The notes under the pieces: model-generated
The model's database searches: none
Seen by the model: the letters and a program-made list of their open reading frames with translations, nothing else
Told to the model about the DNA's origin: nothing
Shown here: piece after piece, positions 1 through 7,900 of the stretch
How the letters are laid out: each line of letters opens with the position of its first letter
Numbering within the stretch: the first letter of the stretch is position 1
Source: Patescibacteria group bacterium
Lineage (GTDB): Bacteria > Patescibacteriota > Patescibacteriia > UBA9934 > GWF2-40-263
Reading direction: 5' to 3'
NCBI GenBank assembly: GCA_004298405.1
Contig: SCSL01000093.1
Span: 1-27,265, forward strand
DNA length: 27,265 nucleotides
Program-made: the position numbers and the translations under genes

Positions 1-7
1 AATGAAC

Positions 8-32
8 TACCCCGCAGCAAGCTGGCGGGGTA
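8..32. repeat. IS200/IS605 right-end hairpin (downstream of tnpA)
   Basis: Perfect 8-bp stem TACCCCGC (8-15) with GCGGGGTA (25-32). An inner AGC/GCT pairing is offset by a bulged G at 24, a shape typical of TnpA-recognised ends. It lies just past the tnpA stop codon. Confidence 0.65.
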
Positions 33-36
33 TCAG

Positions 37-483
37 TCAGATCAGTCGGAGTTGTTGCTGATGGAGACGTCTGTACTCGTCCTGACGTCCTTGGTTGCGG
101 ACATACGTTGCAATGGTTTGTTCGTTTCCATGCTGTCCAACCGTGTTTACGAAGTACCCGTCAGTCCAGAATTCCCCTCCCCAAAGCTGTTTCTTTACAT
201 GGGGGGCTTGGGCAAAGACCTGTCGGGCGGTGAGGCTTTCCACCATTCGAACAATCTTGGTTGGACTGTAGGTTGGAACAGATTGGATGAGGAAATGGAC
301 ATGATCTTTGTCTGTTCCAATCTCGATGAATTCCAATTCATACCGTTTGGCTATTTCAAGACAGGTTTGTTTGAGGATCTCGTCTATTTGTTCATCGATA
401 ACCACACGTCGATACTTGGTTGGACAGACAAGATGGTACAAGAGAACCGAAACATTATGGCTCTTATGGAGGTACTTGCTCAT
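37..483 (-). CDS. tnpA: IS200/IS605 family transposase TnpA (Y1 HUH)
   Basis: 148 residues, the normal full length of the family. The HUH metal-binding motif is seen as H61-V62-H63 in DKDHVHFLIQ, and the likely catalytic tyrosine is Y127 in TYVRNQG. The conserved block KKQLWGGEFWTDGYF (about residues 97-111) is also present. The family cuts and joins single-stranded DNA at subterminal hairpins through a 5'-phosphotyrosine intermediate. All recognisable catalytic residues are intact, so the element may be active. No Shine-Dalgarno sequence at a normal distance is seen before the ATG. A REP-associated (RAYT) relative is the main alternative, but the overall sequence looks like classic IS200/IS605 TnpA. 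Confidence 0.93.
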   Translation of the reverse strand: MSKYLHKSHNVSVLLYHLVCPTKYRRVVIDEQIDEILKQTCLEIAKRYELEFIEIGTDKDHVHFLIQSVPTYSPTKIVRMVESLTARQVFAQAPHVKKQLWGGEFWTDGYFVNTVGQHGNEQTIATYVRNQGRQDEYRRLHQQQLRLI

Positions 484-510
484 TCCCCCAGCTTACCGGA
501 AAATGCGGAC

Positions 511-535
511 GCGGCAAGCCGCGGGGTATTTACCC
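511..535. repeat. IS200/IS605 left-end hairpins (upstream of tnpA)
   Basis: Two adjacent small hairpins: GCGGC-AA-GCCGC (511-522) and GGGTA-TT-TACCC (524-535). The stretch shares the GCGGGGTAT core and the CAAGC loop with the hairpin at 8-32. It lies about 30 bp before the tnpA start codon. Confidence 0.6.
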
Positions 536-644
536 GGAGTGAATAAAACAGAAAGATGCTTAGCAAAAATCAACTTCTCTTTCCGGGTCAACTGGACATT
601 GAGGCGAAACCAAATCGCCTTGAGAGTCTTTTTGTCCATACTGG

Positions 645-1926
645 TCACTCTTTCATCACTCGTATCAATTCCTCAATAGTTGTTTCTCCGATTCGGACTT
701 TTTCAACTCCGTTTTGGATAAGCGTTGTCATACCCTCTGACGTGGCCGTCTCTTCAATCTCACGACTGCTCGCCCGCTTCACAATAAGCTTCTGTATGGC
801 TTCCGTCACCTCCATGACCTCATAAATTCCCACTCGACCCTTGTACCCAGTATTGTTGCACTCACTACATCCCGCGACTTCCACAAGAACTATTTTCGTC
901 TTGTCTTTGAACAACAACTCGGTGATGGACGTGCCCAGACTTGGTTCAAGATCGTCTCGACTGAATTCCTTCTCCTTTTTGCAAATTTCACAAGCACGTC
1001 TCATCAGCCGCTGGGAAACAGCCACATTGAGCGTAGACGCCAACAAAAAAGGTTCTACCCCCATGTCCAACAACCGAGGAATAGTTGTAGCCGCATTGTT
1101 GGTGTGAAGGGTCGAGAGAAGTTTGTGGCCGGTCAATGCGGCATTCACCGCAATCTGCGCGGTCTCCTCATCGCGAATTTCCCCAACCATGATGATGTCC
1201 GGGTCTTGACGCACCAGTGATCTCAGTCCCTTGGCAAACGTCAATTTTGCCGCAGAATCAACCTGGCTTTGGTTAATTCCGGAGATAAAAAACTCAACGG
1301 GGTCCTCAATGGTAGAAATGTTCACGGAGCGCTTATTGAGAATTTCTAGAATCGCGTAAATGGTTGTTGTTTTTCCGGATCCCGTTGGGCCTGTTGTTAA
1401 AATCATCCCCCACGGCTTATGGATAGAACGAAGGATCACCTCATAATCTTTCTTCTCAAATCCAAGCTGTTCAAGCGTCAGGTTGTGCGATTCACTTGAG
1501 AGAAGCCTTAACACAGCCTTCTCGCCCACATTTGTAGGCATGATGGAAGCGCGAACGTCCACGGTTCCGCTGGCGGTCGTAAAACTATCACGTCCGTCTT
1601 GGGGAGCGCGATGTTCATCTGTACGCATGCGCGTGCGAATCTTTAAAAGCGCTATCATTCGATGGTGTAATTCAGTTGGAATGACAAAATAATCATGCAA
1701 AATTCCGTCAATCCGCAATCGGATCCTCGCTTCTTCCTTGTCAGGTTCAAGTATGGATGTCAGAGGCACGTGATGCATGCGCAAAAAGCAGTATCTCATC
1801 GTACAATTTTGCCGTTGCGTTTCCAGTCGTATCATCCAAGGCTTTCTTAATATGCTCATCAACATGTTCACGCGGTTGCACCTTCGTACTTTTTGCAGGT
1901 TTCGTGGCGAGATTTTTCTTGATCAT
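645..1926 (-). pseudogene. pilB: PilB/GspE-type pilus assembly ATPase, frameshifted
   Basis: Type IV pilus extension ATPase, a cytoplasmic hexamer that powers pilin polymerisation. The motor domain is complete: Walker A GPTGSGKTTT, Asp box STIEDPVEFF, Walker B RQDPDIIMVGEIRDEE, His box STLHTNNA and a CxxC...CxxC zinc site (CEICKK, CSECNN). The reading frame is broken near 1752. One frame runs from ATG 1926 to RASDIHT and then stops. A second frame carries LEPDKEEARIRLRIDG to the stop at 645. Removing one base (A on the minus strand at 1752) gives the canonical SDIHLEP motif and a 426-residue protein. That length also means the usual N-terminal MshEN domain is absent. The break is either a real mutation or a sequencing/assembly error; since the rest is undecayed, it is recent if real. 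The gene lies downstream of a terminator, so it has its own promoter. Confidence 0.85.
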
Positions 1927-1935
1927 AGTAGTGTC

Positions 1936-1965
1936 AGTATACCAGTAATCGCATGTTCCAAACAA
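1936..1965 (-). promoter_or_regulatory. Promoter of pilB (extended -10, near-leaderless)
   Basis: On the minus strand an extended -10 TGG-TATACT (hexamer at 1936-1941) lies 9 nt before the ATG at 1926. A weak -35 TTGTTT (1960-1965) sits 18 bp upstream. Transcription would begin 2-3 nt from the start codon, and no Shine-Dalgarno sequence is visible. Confidence 0.5.
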
Positions 1966-1995
1966 AAAACACCGGGGTGTGATCCGGTGTTTTTT
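1964..1995 (-). terminator. Rho-independent terminator after the pilin gene
   Basis: A 12-bp perfect stem (1964-1975 with 1984-1995, core ACACCGG/CCGGTGT) with an 8-nt loop. T/A tracts on both sides make it usable in either direction. It starts 6 bp past the pilin stop codon and separates pilT-pilin from pilB. Confidence 0.85.
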
Positions 1996-2000
1996 TATTT

Positions 2001-2534
2001 CTATCGAGATGCCTCAATCTCCGTGGTGGTTTGTTCGTCTTCACATCCTCGAACCGTCACGACGCCGTTGGCATCTACGGAGATCGTATACCCTGAGCCC
2101 TCGTCTGTGGCTCCACTGCCATCATCCCATGTGACTTCTCCAGCAGGACTCACGGGCATATCATCAAGATATCCTCCTGTGACGAGACCGGAAATATCCA
2201 CGCAACTTGTATCAGCGGTCACGTCTGTGGTACACGCGGCATTGTTATCGTCACATCCTGTACCCATGGCTCCACCGTTTACCGCCATATAGACGTTGCC
2301 TGCCGTAAGGGCACCAATGGAGCCAAGATGATCTCCGCCATTATCTACTTGGTAGAGTTTTACCGCTGAAAGAATTTCTTGAACATCGTTTTGTCTCACC
2401 GCATCTCGCGCTTGACCAAAACGCGTGGCTGGATCCAGCGCGACAAAAATAATGGCCACCAATATTCCGATTATCGCTATCACGACCAATAACTCAATAA
2501 GAGTAAATCCTCTTACACGTTGTGGAAAAGACAT
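2001..2534 (-). CDS. Type IV pilin / pseudopilin (prepilin)
   Basis: 177 residues from the ATG at 2534. The short leader MSFPQRVRG is followed by the class III signal FTLIELLVVIAIIGILVAII. Prepilin peptidase would cut after G9 and methylate the new N-terminal Phe; E14 is the conserved Glu at position 5 of the mature protein. The hydrophobic N-terminal helix anchors the subunit before assembly. The C-terminal domain carries four or more cysteines (GTGCDDNNAACTTD, TSCVDIS, RGCEDE), suggesting disulphides, and ends with an acidic tail. An upstream in-frame ATG at 2600 would add 22 residues unlike any prepilin leader, so the 2534 start is preferred. It is encoded downstream of pilT, ends at a strong terminator, and is probably the major or a minor pilin. 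Confidence 0.88.
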   Translation of the reverse strand: MSFPQRVRGFTLIELLVVIAIIGILVAIIFVALDPATRFGQARDAVRQNDVQEILSAVKLYQVDNGGDHLGSIGALTAGNVYMAVNGGAMGTGCDDNNAACTTDVTADTSCVDISGLVTGGYLDDMPVSPAGEVTWDDGSGATDEGSGYTISVDANGVVTVRGCEDEQTTTEIEASR

Positions 2535-2618
2535 AGGATGTTTCTTTGTTAGACAGTAAATAATACATAAATGATAGCGTATTTTCCCCCAATGTACCAA
2601 AAATCATCCACAGGTGAA

Positions 2619-3611
2619 TCAAAGGATGAATCCTTCCTCTTTCAGAGACTTGGTGGATTGCGCCATGGAGATCATTCCTTGTTTTTTCCCAGTTTGAATG
2701 GCAGAACGGATTGTGGAGAGATTATTGGATCGGATCGCATGTTGCACAGCGAGATTATTGAGCAAGATTTCACGTGCGGCAATAACCCCTCCTGCCTTGG
2801 CTGAAAGAAGGTGTTGAGCCACAACTGTATGGAGGGTTGCAGAAAGTTGAACTAAAATCTGTTGCTGTGAAGAACCTTCAAACACATTAACGATTCGTTC
2901 AATGACTTCTGCGGCATTGGGTGCGTGCAAGGTTGAAATCACCAAGTGGCCAGTTTCCGCGGCCGTCAGAGCCAGTGAAATAGTCTCGGGATCACGCATC
3001 TCCCCCACAACGATCACATCGGGGTCTTGGCGAAGGACATGCCGCAGACCCTGTTGAAAACTCGGGAAATTCGTTCCCATCTGGCGCTGTTCGATTAATG
3101 ACTTTTCGTTTTTAAACCGATATTCGATTGGATCCTCCAATGTCACGATAAGTCTTGCGTGATGCGTATTTATCGTCTGGATAAGACAAGCCATTGTCGT
3201 TGATTTTCCCGATCCTGTTGGACCGCTAATCACGACAAAACCAGCCGATAAATTCACGATGTCGAGAAGAGGTTTTTCAAATCTGAGGGCTTCGGGTGTT
3301 GGAATCTGTGATGGAACCAACCGAATAGCAAGTCCGTACCCATTTGCTTGTTGATGGATGTTCACGCGGATATTGACATCTCCCATGCGACTCCCGACAT
3401 CCACATCCCCGACCTCTACCAATTCTTTCAATTGGTTTTGGGTCAGCAATGCATTCACAACACGCTGTACAGAAGCACCCGTCAACACTTCAGTTCCCAA
3501 GGGTTTTATTTCTCGGTGTACACGCACCATTGCCACAGCTCCTGCTACAAGATGCAGATCTGAAGCCTTCGCTTTCACGGCTTGCTCTAAAAATTTTTTT
3601 AGCTCCTCCAT
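2619..3611 (-). CDS. pilT: Twitching motility / pilus retraction ATPase PilT
   Basis: 330 residues, close to the family norm. It has the N-terminal ASDLHL motif (residues 16-21), Walker A GPTGSGKSTT (130-139), Asp box VTLEDPIEYRF (around 160), Walker B RQDPDVIVVGEMRDPE (194-209) and His box GHLVISTLHAPNA (221-233). A C-terminal AIRSNNLSTI segment corresponds to the AIRNL retraction motif. The family depolymerises type IV pili for twitching, adhesion and DNA uptake. The absence of a zinc-binding CxxC pair separates it from the PilB paralogue 700 bp downstream. It is followed at 85 bp by the pilin gene. No Shine-Dalgarno sequence is seen; an extended -10 lies 9 nt before the ATG. Confidence 0.95.
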   Translation of the reverse strand: MEELKKFLEQAVKAKASDLHLVAGAVAMVRVHREIKPLGTEVLTGASVQRVVNALLTQNQLKELVEVGDVDVGSRMGDVNIRVNIHQQANGYGLAIRLVPSQIPTPEALRFEKPLLDIVNLSAGFVVISGPTGSGKSTTMACLIQTINTHHARLIVTLEDPIEYRFKNEKSLIEQRQMGTNFPSFQQGLRHVLRQDPDVIVVGEMRDPETISLALTAAETGHLVISTLHAPNAAEVIERIVNVFEGSSQQQILVQLSATLHTVVAQHLLSAKAGGVIAAREILLNNLAVQHAIRSNNLSTIRSAIQTGKKQGMISMAQSTKSLKEEGFIL

Positions 3612-3620
3612 ATTATTATG

Positions 3621-3629
3621 AGTGTATCA
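3621..3629 (-). promoter_or_regulatory. Extended -10 of pilT, near-leaderless
   Basis: On the minus strand TGA-TACACT ends 9 nt before the pilT ATG, the same geometry as the pilB promoter. No good -35 is visible. It directly abuts the tRNA terminator. Confidence 0.4.
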
Positions 3630-3630
3630 C

Positions 3631-3659
3631 AAAAATGAACCACACAAGGTGAGTTCATT
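3631..3659 (-). terminator. Rho-independent terminator of the tRNA operon
   Basis: Minus-strand stem AATGAAC/GTTCATT (3653-3659 with 3634-3640), an inner CAC/GTG pairing, then TTTTT. It lies just past the tRNA-Pro 3' end at 3663. Confidence 0.7.
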
Positions 3660-3662
3660 TAC

Positions 3663-3740
3663 TGGTCGGGATGACAGGGCTCGAACCTGCGACCTCTTGG
3701 TCCCAAACCAAGCGCTCTAAGCCTACTGAGCTACATCCCG
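3663..3740 (-). tRNA. tRNA-Pro (anticodon UGG), CCA encoded
   Basis: Minus-strand cloverleaf of 78 nt including CCA. The acceptor stem is CGGGATG/CATCCCG. The anticodon stem CTTGG/CCAAG encloses TTTGGGA, giving anticodon TGG. The T arm is GCAGG-TTCGAGC-CCTGT. The discriminator A and an encoded CCA follow. It is separated by 2 bp from tRNA-Gly and is co-transcribed with it. Confidence 0.96.
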
Positions 3741-3742
3741 GA

Positions 3743-3818
3743 TGGAGCGGGTGAAGGGAATCGAACCCTCCTCTTCAGCTTGGAAGGCTGACATAATGAG
3801 CCACTATACGACACCCGC
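3743..3818 (-). tRNA. tRNA-Gly (anticodon UCC), CCA encoded
   Basis: Minus-strand cloverleaf of 76 nt including CCA. The acceptor stem is GCGGGTG/CACCCGC (with T-A at its base). The anticodon stem TCAGC/GCTGA encloses CTTCCAA, giving anticodon TCC. The T arm is AGGG-TTCGATT-CCCT. Discriminator T and CCA are encoded. It is the first gene of the two-tRNA operon. Confidence 0.96.
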
Positions 3819-3837
3819 ATTGCTAAATTGTTTCGAC

Positions 3838-3866
3838 ACAATAGTTCATTATCTAATTCTTTGCAA
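3838..3866 (-). promoter_or_regulatory. Promoter of the tRNA-Gly/tRNA-Pro operon
   Basis: Minus-strand -35 TTGCAA (3861-3866), 17-bp spacer, -10 TATTGT (3838-3843). Transcription would start about 12 nt before the tRNA-Gly 5' end. It fits in the 53-bp gap after the ruvC stop. Confidence 0.6.
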
Positions 3867-3871
3867 GACTC

Positions 3872-4351
3872 CTACCATCTCTTTGTGCTTGCGGTGATGG
3901 CGATTGCAAGCGCATCTGCGGCGTCGTCAGGTTTGGGAGGTTTTGGAAGGTTCAAAAGCTCTTTCACCATTTTTTGCATCGCGGTCTTACCAGCCTTGCC
4001 GTCACCTGTTACCGCCTTCTTCACTTGTGCGGGCGTGAACTCAAACACAGGACAACCAGCTTGTGCGGCCATCAGGAGCGCCACCCCTCGGGCGTGGGCA
4101 ACGTTCATCGCCGTCGTCGAACTTTTTCCAAAAAAAAGTTTCTCAACCGCCACCACGCTTGGCTGGTGATGTGCAAACAAATCGCCTAAGTCACCCGCGA
4201 GCGAAAGCAAACGATTTTCAAACGTATCTCCACTGGTCGTCGTTGCCACCCCGTAATCGACTAAGGACATCTGCGCCCCTTGGACATAGATGACCCCAAA
4301 TCCCATTCGACCGTACCCGGGATCAAGCCCCATGATGATTCTTCCTTCCAT
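3872..4351 (-). CDS. ruvC: Holliday junction resolvase RuvC
   Basis: 159 residues from the ATG at 4351. RuvC is a dimeric endonuclease that resolves four-way junctions during recombinational repair. The acidic catalytic set is present: D10 in GLDPGYG, E70 in VAVEKLFFGKS, and D143/D146 in PDDAADALAIA. An upstream in-frame start at 4390 would overlap the toxin gene and adds residues unlike the family, so it is rejected. The start lies 13 bp after the toxin stop codon, so ruvC probably rides on the toxin-antitoxin transcript. No ruvA or ruvB is in the window. Confidence 0.94.
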   Translation of the reverse strand: MEGRIIMGLDPGYGRMGFGVIYVQGAQMSLVDYGVATTTSGDTFENRLLSLAGDLGDLFAHHQPSVVAVEKLFFGKSSTTAMNVAHARGVALLMAAQAGCPVFEFTPAQVKKAVTGDGKAGKTAMQKMVKELLNLPKPPKPDDAADALAIAITASTKRW

Positions 4352-4364
4352 AATTCGATATTTA

Positions 4365-4628
4365 TCAGTTGTAGACGTTGTGATCACCAATGGCGAGCAA
4401 AAGTGCTTCCTTTGGTTGGATCCTTGTATACCGAAAAACGACTCGAGTCTTGTAGTTTACTGAAAAACTGTATCTATCCTTCAATCTTCCATGGAGTTTA
4501 TGAACTCTCAAGGACTTATGGTTTGCTGGATCGCGAAATGATTCAATCTTCTCTTTTACCTCAGTTTGTAAATCGTCTGGGAGACCTCGAAGCATCCTAA
4601 CAAACGCGGGTGTATAGGCGAGATCCAT
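4365..4628 (-). CDS. RelE/ParE-superfamily type II toxin
   Basis: 87 residues. The pattern of the fold is visible: an N-terminal helix pair (LPDDLQTEVKEKIESF), then strands HKLHGRLKDRYSFSVNYKTR, RVVFRYTR and a closing strand LLLAIGDHNVYN, a hallmark of RelE/YafQ/HigB-like toxins. R/K/Y/H residues suitable for ribosome-dependent mRNA cleavage are present. It starts 3 bp after the antitoxin stop codon, the normal antitoxin-toxin order. A gyrase-targeting ParE activity cannot be excluded, so the target is not assigned. Confidence 0.85.
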   Translation of the reverse strand: MDLAYTPAFVRMLRGLPDDLQTEVKEKIESFRDPANHKSLRVHKLHGRLKDRYSFSVNYKTRVVFRYTRIQPKEALLLAIGDHNVYN

Positions 4629-4631
4629 ATT

Positions 4632-4853
4632 CTAAGGTAGTTGTTTCACCAGTTCGTCAAGATTACCTCGAAGAATCTTTCCCTCACGAGCCTCCTGCTC
4701 GGAACGTAATACAGCCTCTACCGCTTGATCCTCGGCATACCGCACCAAAGCCTGTCGAACAACTTCAGCTTTATTTGGTGCAATTCCCCGGATAATCATG
4801 TCGTTGATAAAAGCCTCAAGATTACTGGGAATTGGGACGGAAATAGTAGTCAT
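4632..4853 (-). CDS. Ribbon-helix-helix (CopG/ParD-like) antitoxin
   Basis: 73 residues. The N-terminal strand TTISVPIPSNLEAFINDMI is followed by a helix-turn-helix pair PNKAEVVRQALVRYAED, typical of ribbon-helix-helix DNA-binding dimers. The C-terminal tail (LRSEQEAREGKILRGNLDEL) would wrap and neutralise the toxin encoded 3 bp downstream. A palindrome overlapping its own -10 box is the likely autoregulatory operator. The gene lies between the rpoC terminator and the toxin. Confidence 0.85.
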   Translation of the reverse strand: MTTISVPIPSNLEAFINDMIIRGIAPNKAEVVRQALVRYAEDQAVEAVLRSEQEAREGKILRGNLDELVKQLP

Positions 4854-4867
4854 ATTGAATTAAGTTT

Positions 4868-4903
4868 ATGATATTATCATACCATACACTCATACGACGT
4901 CAA
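4868..4903 (-). promoter_or_regulatory. Toxin-antitoxin promoter with overlapping operator palindrome
   Basis: Minus-strand -35 TTGACG (4898-4903), 16-bp spacer, extended -10 TGG-TATGAT (hexamer 4876-4881). The palindrome ATGATA-T-TATCAT (4868-4880) overlaps the -10, as expected for repression by the antitoxin-toxin complex. Confidence 0.65.
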
Positions 4904-4915
4904 TGCAGATGTATC

Positions 4916-4952
4916 AAAAAACCACCCGTCGACAATCTTCGGATGGTTTTTT
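4916..4952 (-). terminator. Rho-independent terminator of rpoBC
   Basis: AAAAAACCA pairs with TGGTTTTTT, extended by a T-G wobble and two G-C pairs, with a 13-nt loop. It starts 4 bp past the rpoC stop codon and is followed by T6 on the minus strand. Confidence 0.85.
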
Positions 4953-4956
4953 CTTC

Positions 4957-7900
4957 TTACAATTCTTTCTCACTCTCAGAACCTTCTTGTACAGATCGTG
5001 TATCCGCAAACGCCTCTTTGATTTCAGAATCGATCTCCTTTGTGCCCTCGCGACGGGATCGTCTTCCACCCACATCGCCAATAAGCTCATATTCCATATC
5101 CTCAAAACCCGTTCCAGCTGGGATCAGACGGCCGATAATAACGTTCTCCTTAAGCCCCTCAAGGCGATCCACCTTACCGGTCACGGCCGCGTTAATGAGC
5201 ACGCGCGCCGTCTCTTGGAAAGAAGCACTTGAGAGCCAGGAATCCGTCGAGAGAGAGATCTTCGTAATCCCGAGGAACAGCGCGCGCGATGTTGCCGCAC
5301 GTTGTCCTTTTTTGATCGGATCATTGGCGTCTTCAAATGTCGCCTTCTCAATGATCTCCCCTGGGAGCAAATCGGTATCTCCCGGATCAACCACGCGCAC
5401 GCGAGAGAACATCTGACGAATAATAATCTCGATGTGTTTGTTGTTGAGCTTCTGTCCTTGGCTTGAGTAGATGAACTGAATTTCTTTGGAGAGATATTTC
5501 TGCACGGCATCCTGGCCCTTGTACTTGAAGAGGACCTGCAGATCGAGGTGTCCATCTGTGAAAGCATCCCCCGCTTGAACCTCATCTCCATCTTTCACAT
5601 AGAGCGTGAACCCCGGCGGAATGATGTACTCGCGTATCTTCATGGTCTCATACACGACTGACACGGTATGCTCTTTCTTGATGGCAATCTGACCATCAGC
5701 CGGAGCAAGAATCTCTTTGCCTGTGGACTTTCGAGCAATAAGCTGTCCCTTCTTCACCTTGTCGCCTTCCTTCACAAGCAGTTCGCCGGTCTTTCCGATA
5801 AGTTGGGTGTCTTCCTCTACGCCTTCGTATGAAATTTTCACGGTTTTTTGTCCTGGCCGTGTATCAAGAATCTGTTTTCCGGTAACGGCTTGCACAATCT
5901 CTCGCTGAGCGGTTTCCACGGAGGCTTTTCCAGACACTTCCGACATGATTGCTTTCTGCTTTGGATTGCGGGCTTCAAAAAGTTCTTCCACGCGAGGAAG
6001 TCCCTGCGTAATATCTTTTCCCGCAACACCTCCTGTATGGAAGGTACGCATCGTGAGCTGGGTTCCAGGCTCACCGATGGATTGCGCGGCCATGATTCCC
6101 ACAGACGTTCCAAGCTTCGCGAGCTTGTTATACGCAAGATCATAACCATAACACTTCTGACAGACTCCCCGACGCAAACGGCACGTCATGACGGAGCGGA
6201 CATGCGCTTCCGGCAACTCTTTTCCCGTCGCTTCAATCTCACGAATATGCTCCTCGGTAATAAGTTCCCCTGCTGAAACAAGCATTTTCCGACCCCCTGG
6301 TTTCTTGATGTCAGAAAGGGCATAGCGGCCAAGAATACGGACCAAGAGTGGCTCGCCGATTTCTTCTGATTCCTCATGCGTGAGCACCACACCCTTATCA
6401 TCGCCGCAGTTTTCTTCACGCACAATCACATCTTGTGCCACATCCACAAGTCGTCGGGTGAGATATCCAGCATTGGCCGTACGAAGCGCTGTATCCGTAA
6501 GGCCTTTGCGCACACCATGGGAGGAAATGAAGAACTCCAGCACGTCGTATCCTTCCTTAAAGGAGGACTTCACGGGGAGCTCAATAATGTCTCCTGATGG
6601 GTTCGCGACCAATCCTTTCATACCAACCATCTGGGTCATCTGTCCCCAGGATCCTCGGGCTCCGGACTCAATCATTGTATAGGCTGGGTTATCTTTTGGC
6701 AGAGCCTTCTTGGCTTCTGCGGCGATGCGATCTTTGATCTCATTCCACACTTTGATGATGGAAGAATGACGCTCGCTGGCCGTAAGGAGTCCTTGGGCGA
6801 AGTAGTCTTCAACCTCGCGGACGCGTGCATCTCCTTCGGCAAGCAGTGCTTCCTTTCCTTCCACTTCTGGAAGGTTGGCCATACCCCAAGAGTACCCTGC
6901 GCGAGTCGAGTAACGGAATCCGATTTCTTTTAGACGATCGAGGAATCCAGCCGTTTTCTCCGAGCCGTTAAGTTCGAGATAATATTTGACAATCCCTGCG
7001 AGTTCCTTCTTTCCCATGACCTGATTCTTGTAAGGGATCTCTGCTGGGAATTGCTTGTTCACCAACAGACGGCCTGGAGTCGTGATGATAATTTCCTTAT
7101 TGTCCATTCGCACCACACACCAATCTCGCAAACCGATCCGTCGCATGGACTGGGCATTCATGGCCTCCGATTCGCTGGCGAATAACGGAAGTCCTTCCTT
7201 GCTCTGTGGCAGATGTGTCACATCCATCGTGAGGAAAAAGATGCCCCAAGCAATATCTTTTCCAGGCGTGGCCACAGGTCCTCCAAAGGCAGGCTTGAGG
7301 AGGTTCTTGGTGGCGAGCATGATCTCGCGCGCCTCGGCACGGGCTTCTTCTGTAAGCGGAACGTGCACAGCCATTTGGTCTCCATCAAAGTCCGCGTTAT
7401 ACGCATCACAAACCAATGGGTGAATCTGGATGGCTTTTCCTTCAATGAGGGTGGGACGGAACGCCTGGATACCCAAACGGTGAAGCGTCGGAGCGCGGTT
7501 TAAAAGCACGAACGCATCCTTGGTCACTTCTTCCAAAATGTCCCAAGTCTCTGGTCGGTCAGATTCGATAAAACGGTTTGCTGATCGGATGTTGTGGACG
7601 TACTCACGCTCAATGAGCTTGGAAATGACGAACGGCTTGAACAATTCAAGTGCCATCTTTTTTGGAATCCCGCATTGGTCAAGTTTGAGATGTGGACCAA
7701 CAACAATGACAGAGCGTCCTGAGTAATCGATACGCTTACCCAACAAATTCTGACGGAATCGTCCCTGCTTTCCCTTGAGCTGGTCGGCGAGAGATTTGAG
7801 TTGGCGCTTCTTTCCGGTAGCGGCAATAACGGTTTTACTGTGTCGGGCTGAGTTGTCAATCAGGGCATCCACGGCTTCTTGCAACATGCGCTTCTCGTTG

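Larger units (their letters stand above)
1..545 (-). mobile_element. IS200/IS605-type element carrying only tnpA
   Basis: A single Y1-type transposase gene is flanked on both sides by related imperfect hairpins (8-32 and 511-535), the usual layout of an IS200-type element that moves as single-stranded DNA. Both hairpins carry a shared core reading GCGGGGTAT on the plus strand, and both have a CAAGC loop region. No tnpB follows. The outer limits are guesses, because these elements make no target-site duplication and the left end lies at the window edge. It sits just downstream of the broken pilB gene on the same strand. Confidence 0.7.

Noticed and set aside
602..620. Hairpin AGGCGA/TCGCCT downstream of pilB as a terminator
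   Set aside because: It lacks a T tract on the minus strand where pilB transcription would end.
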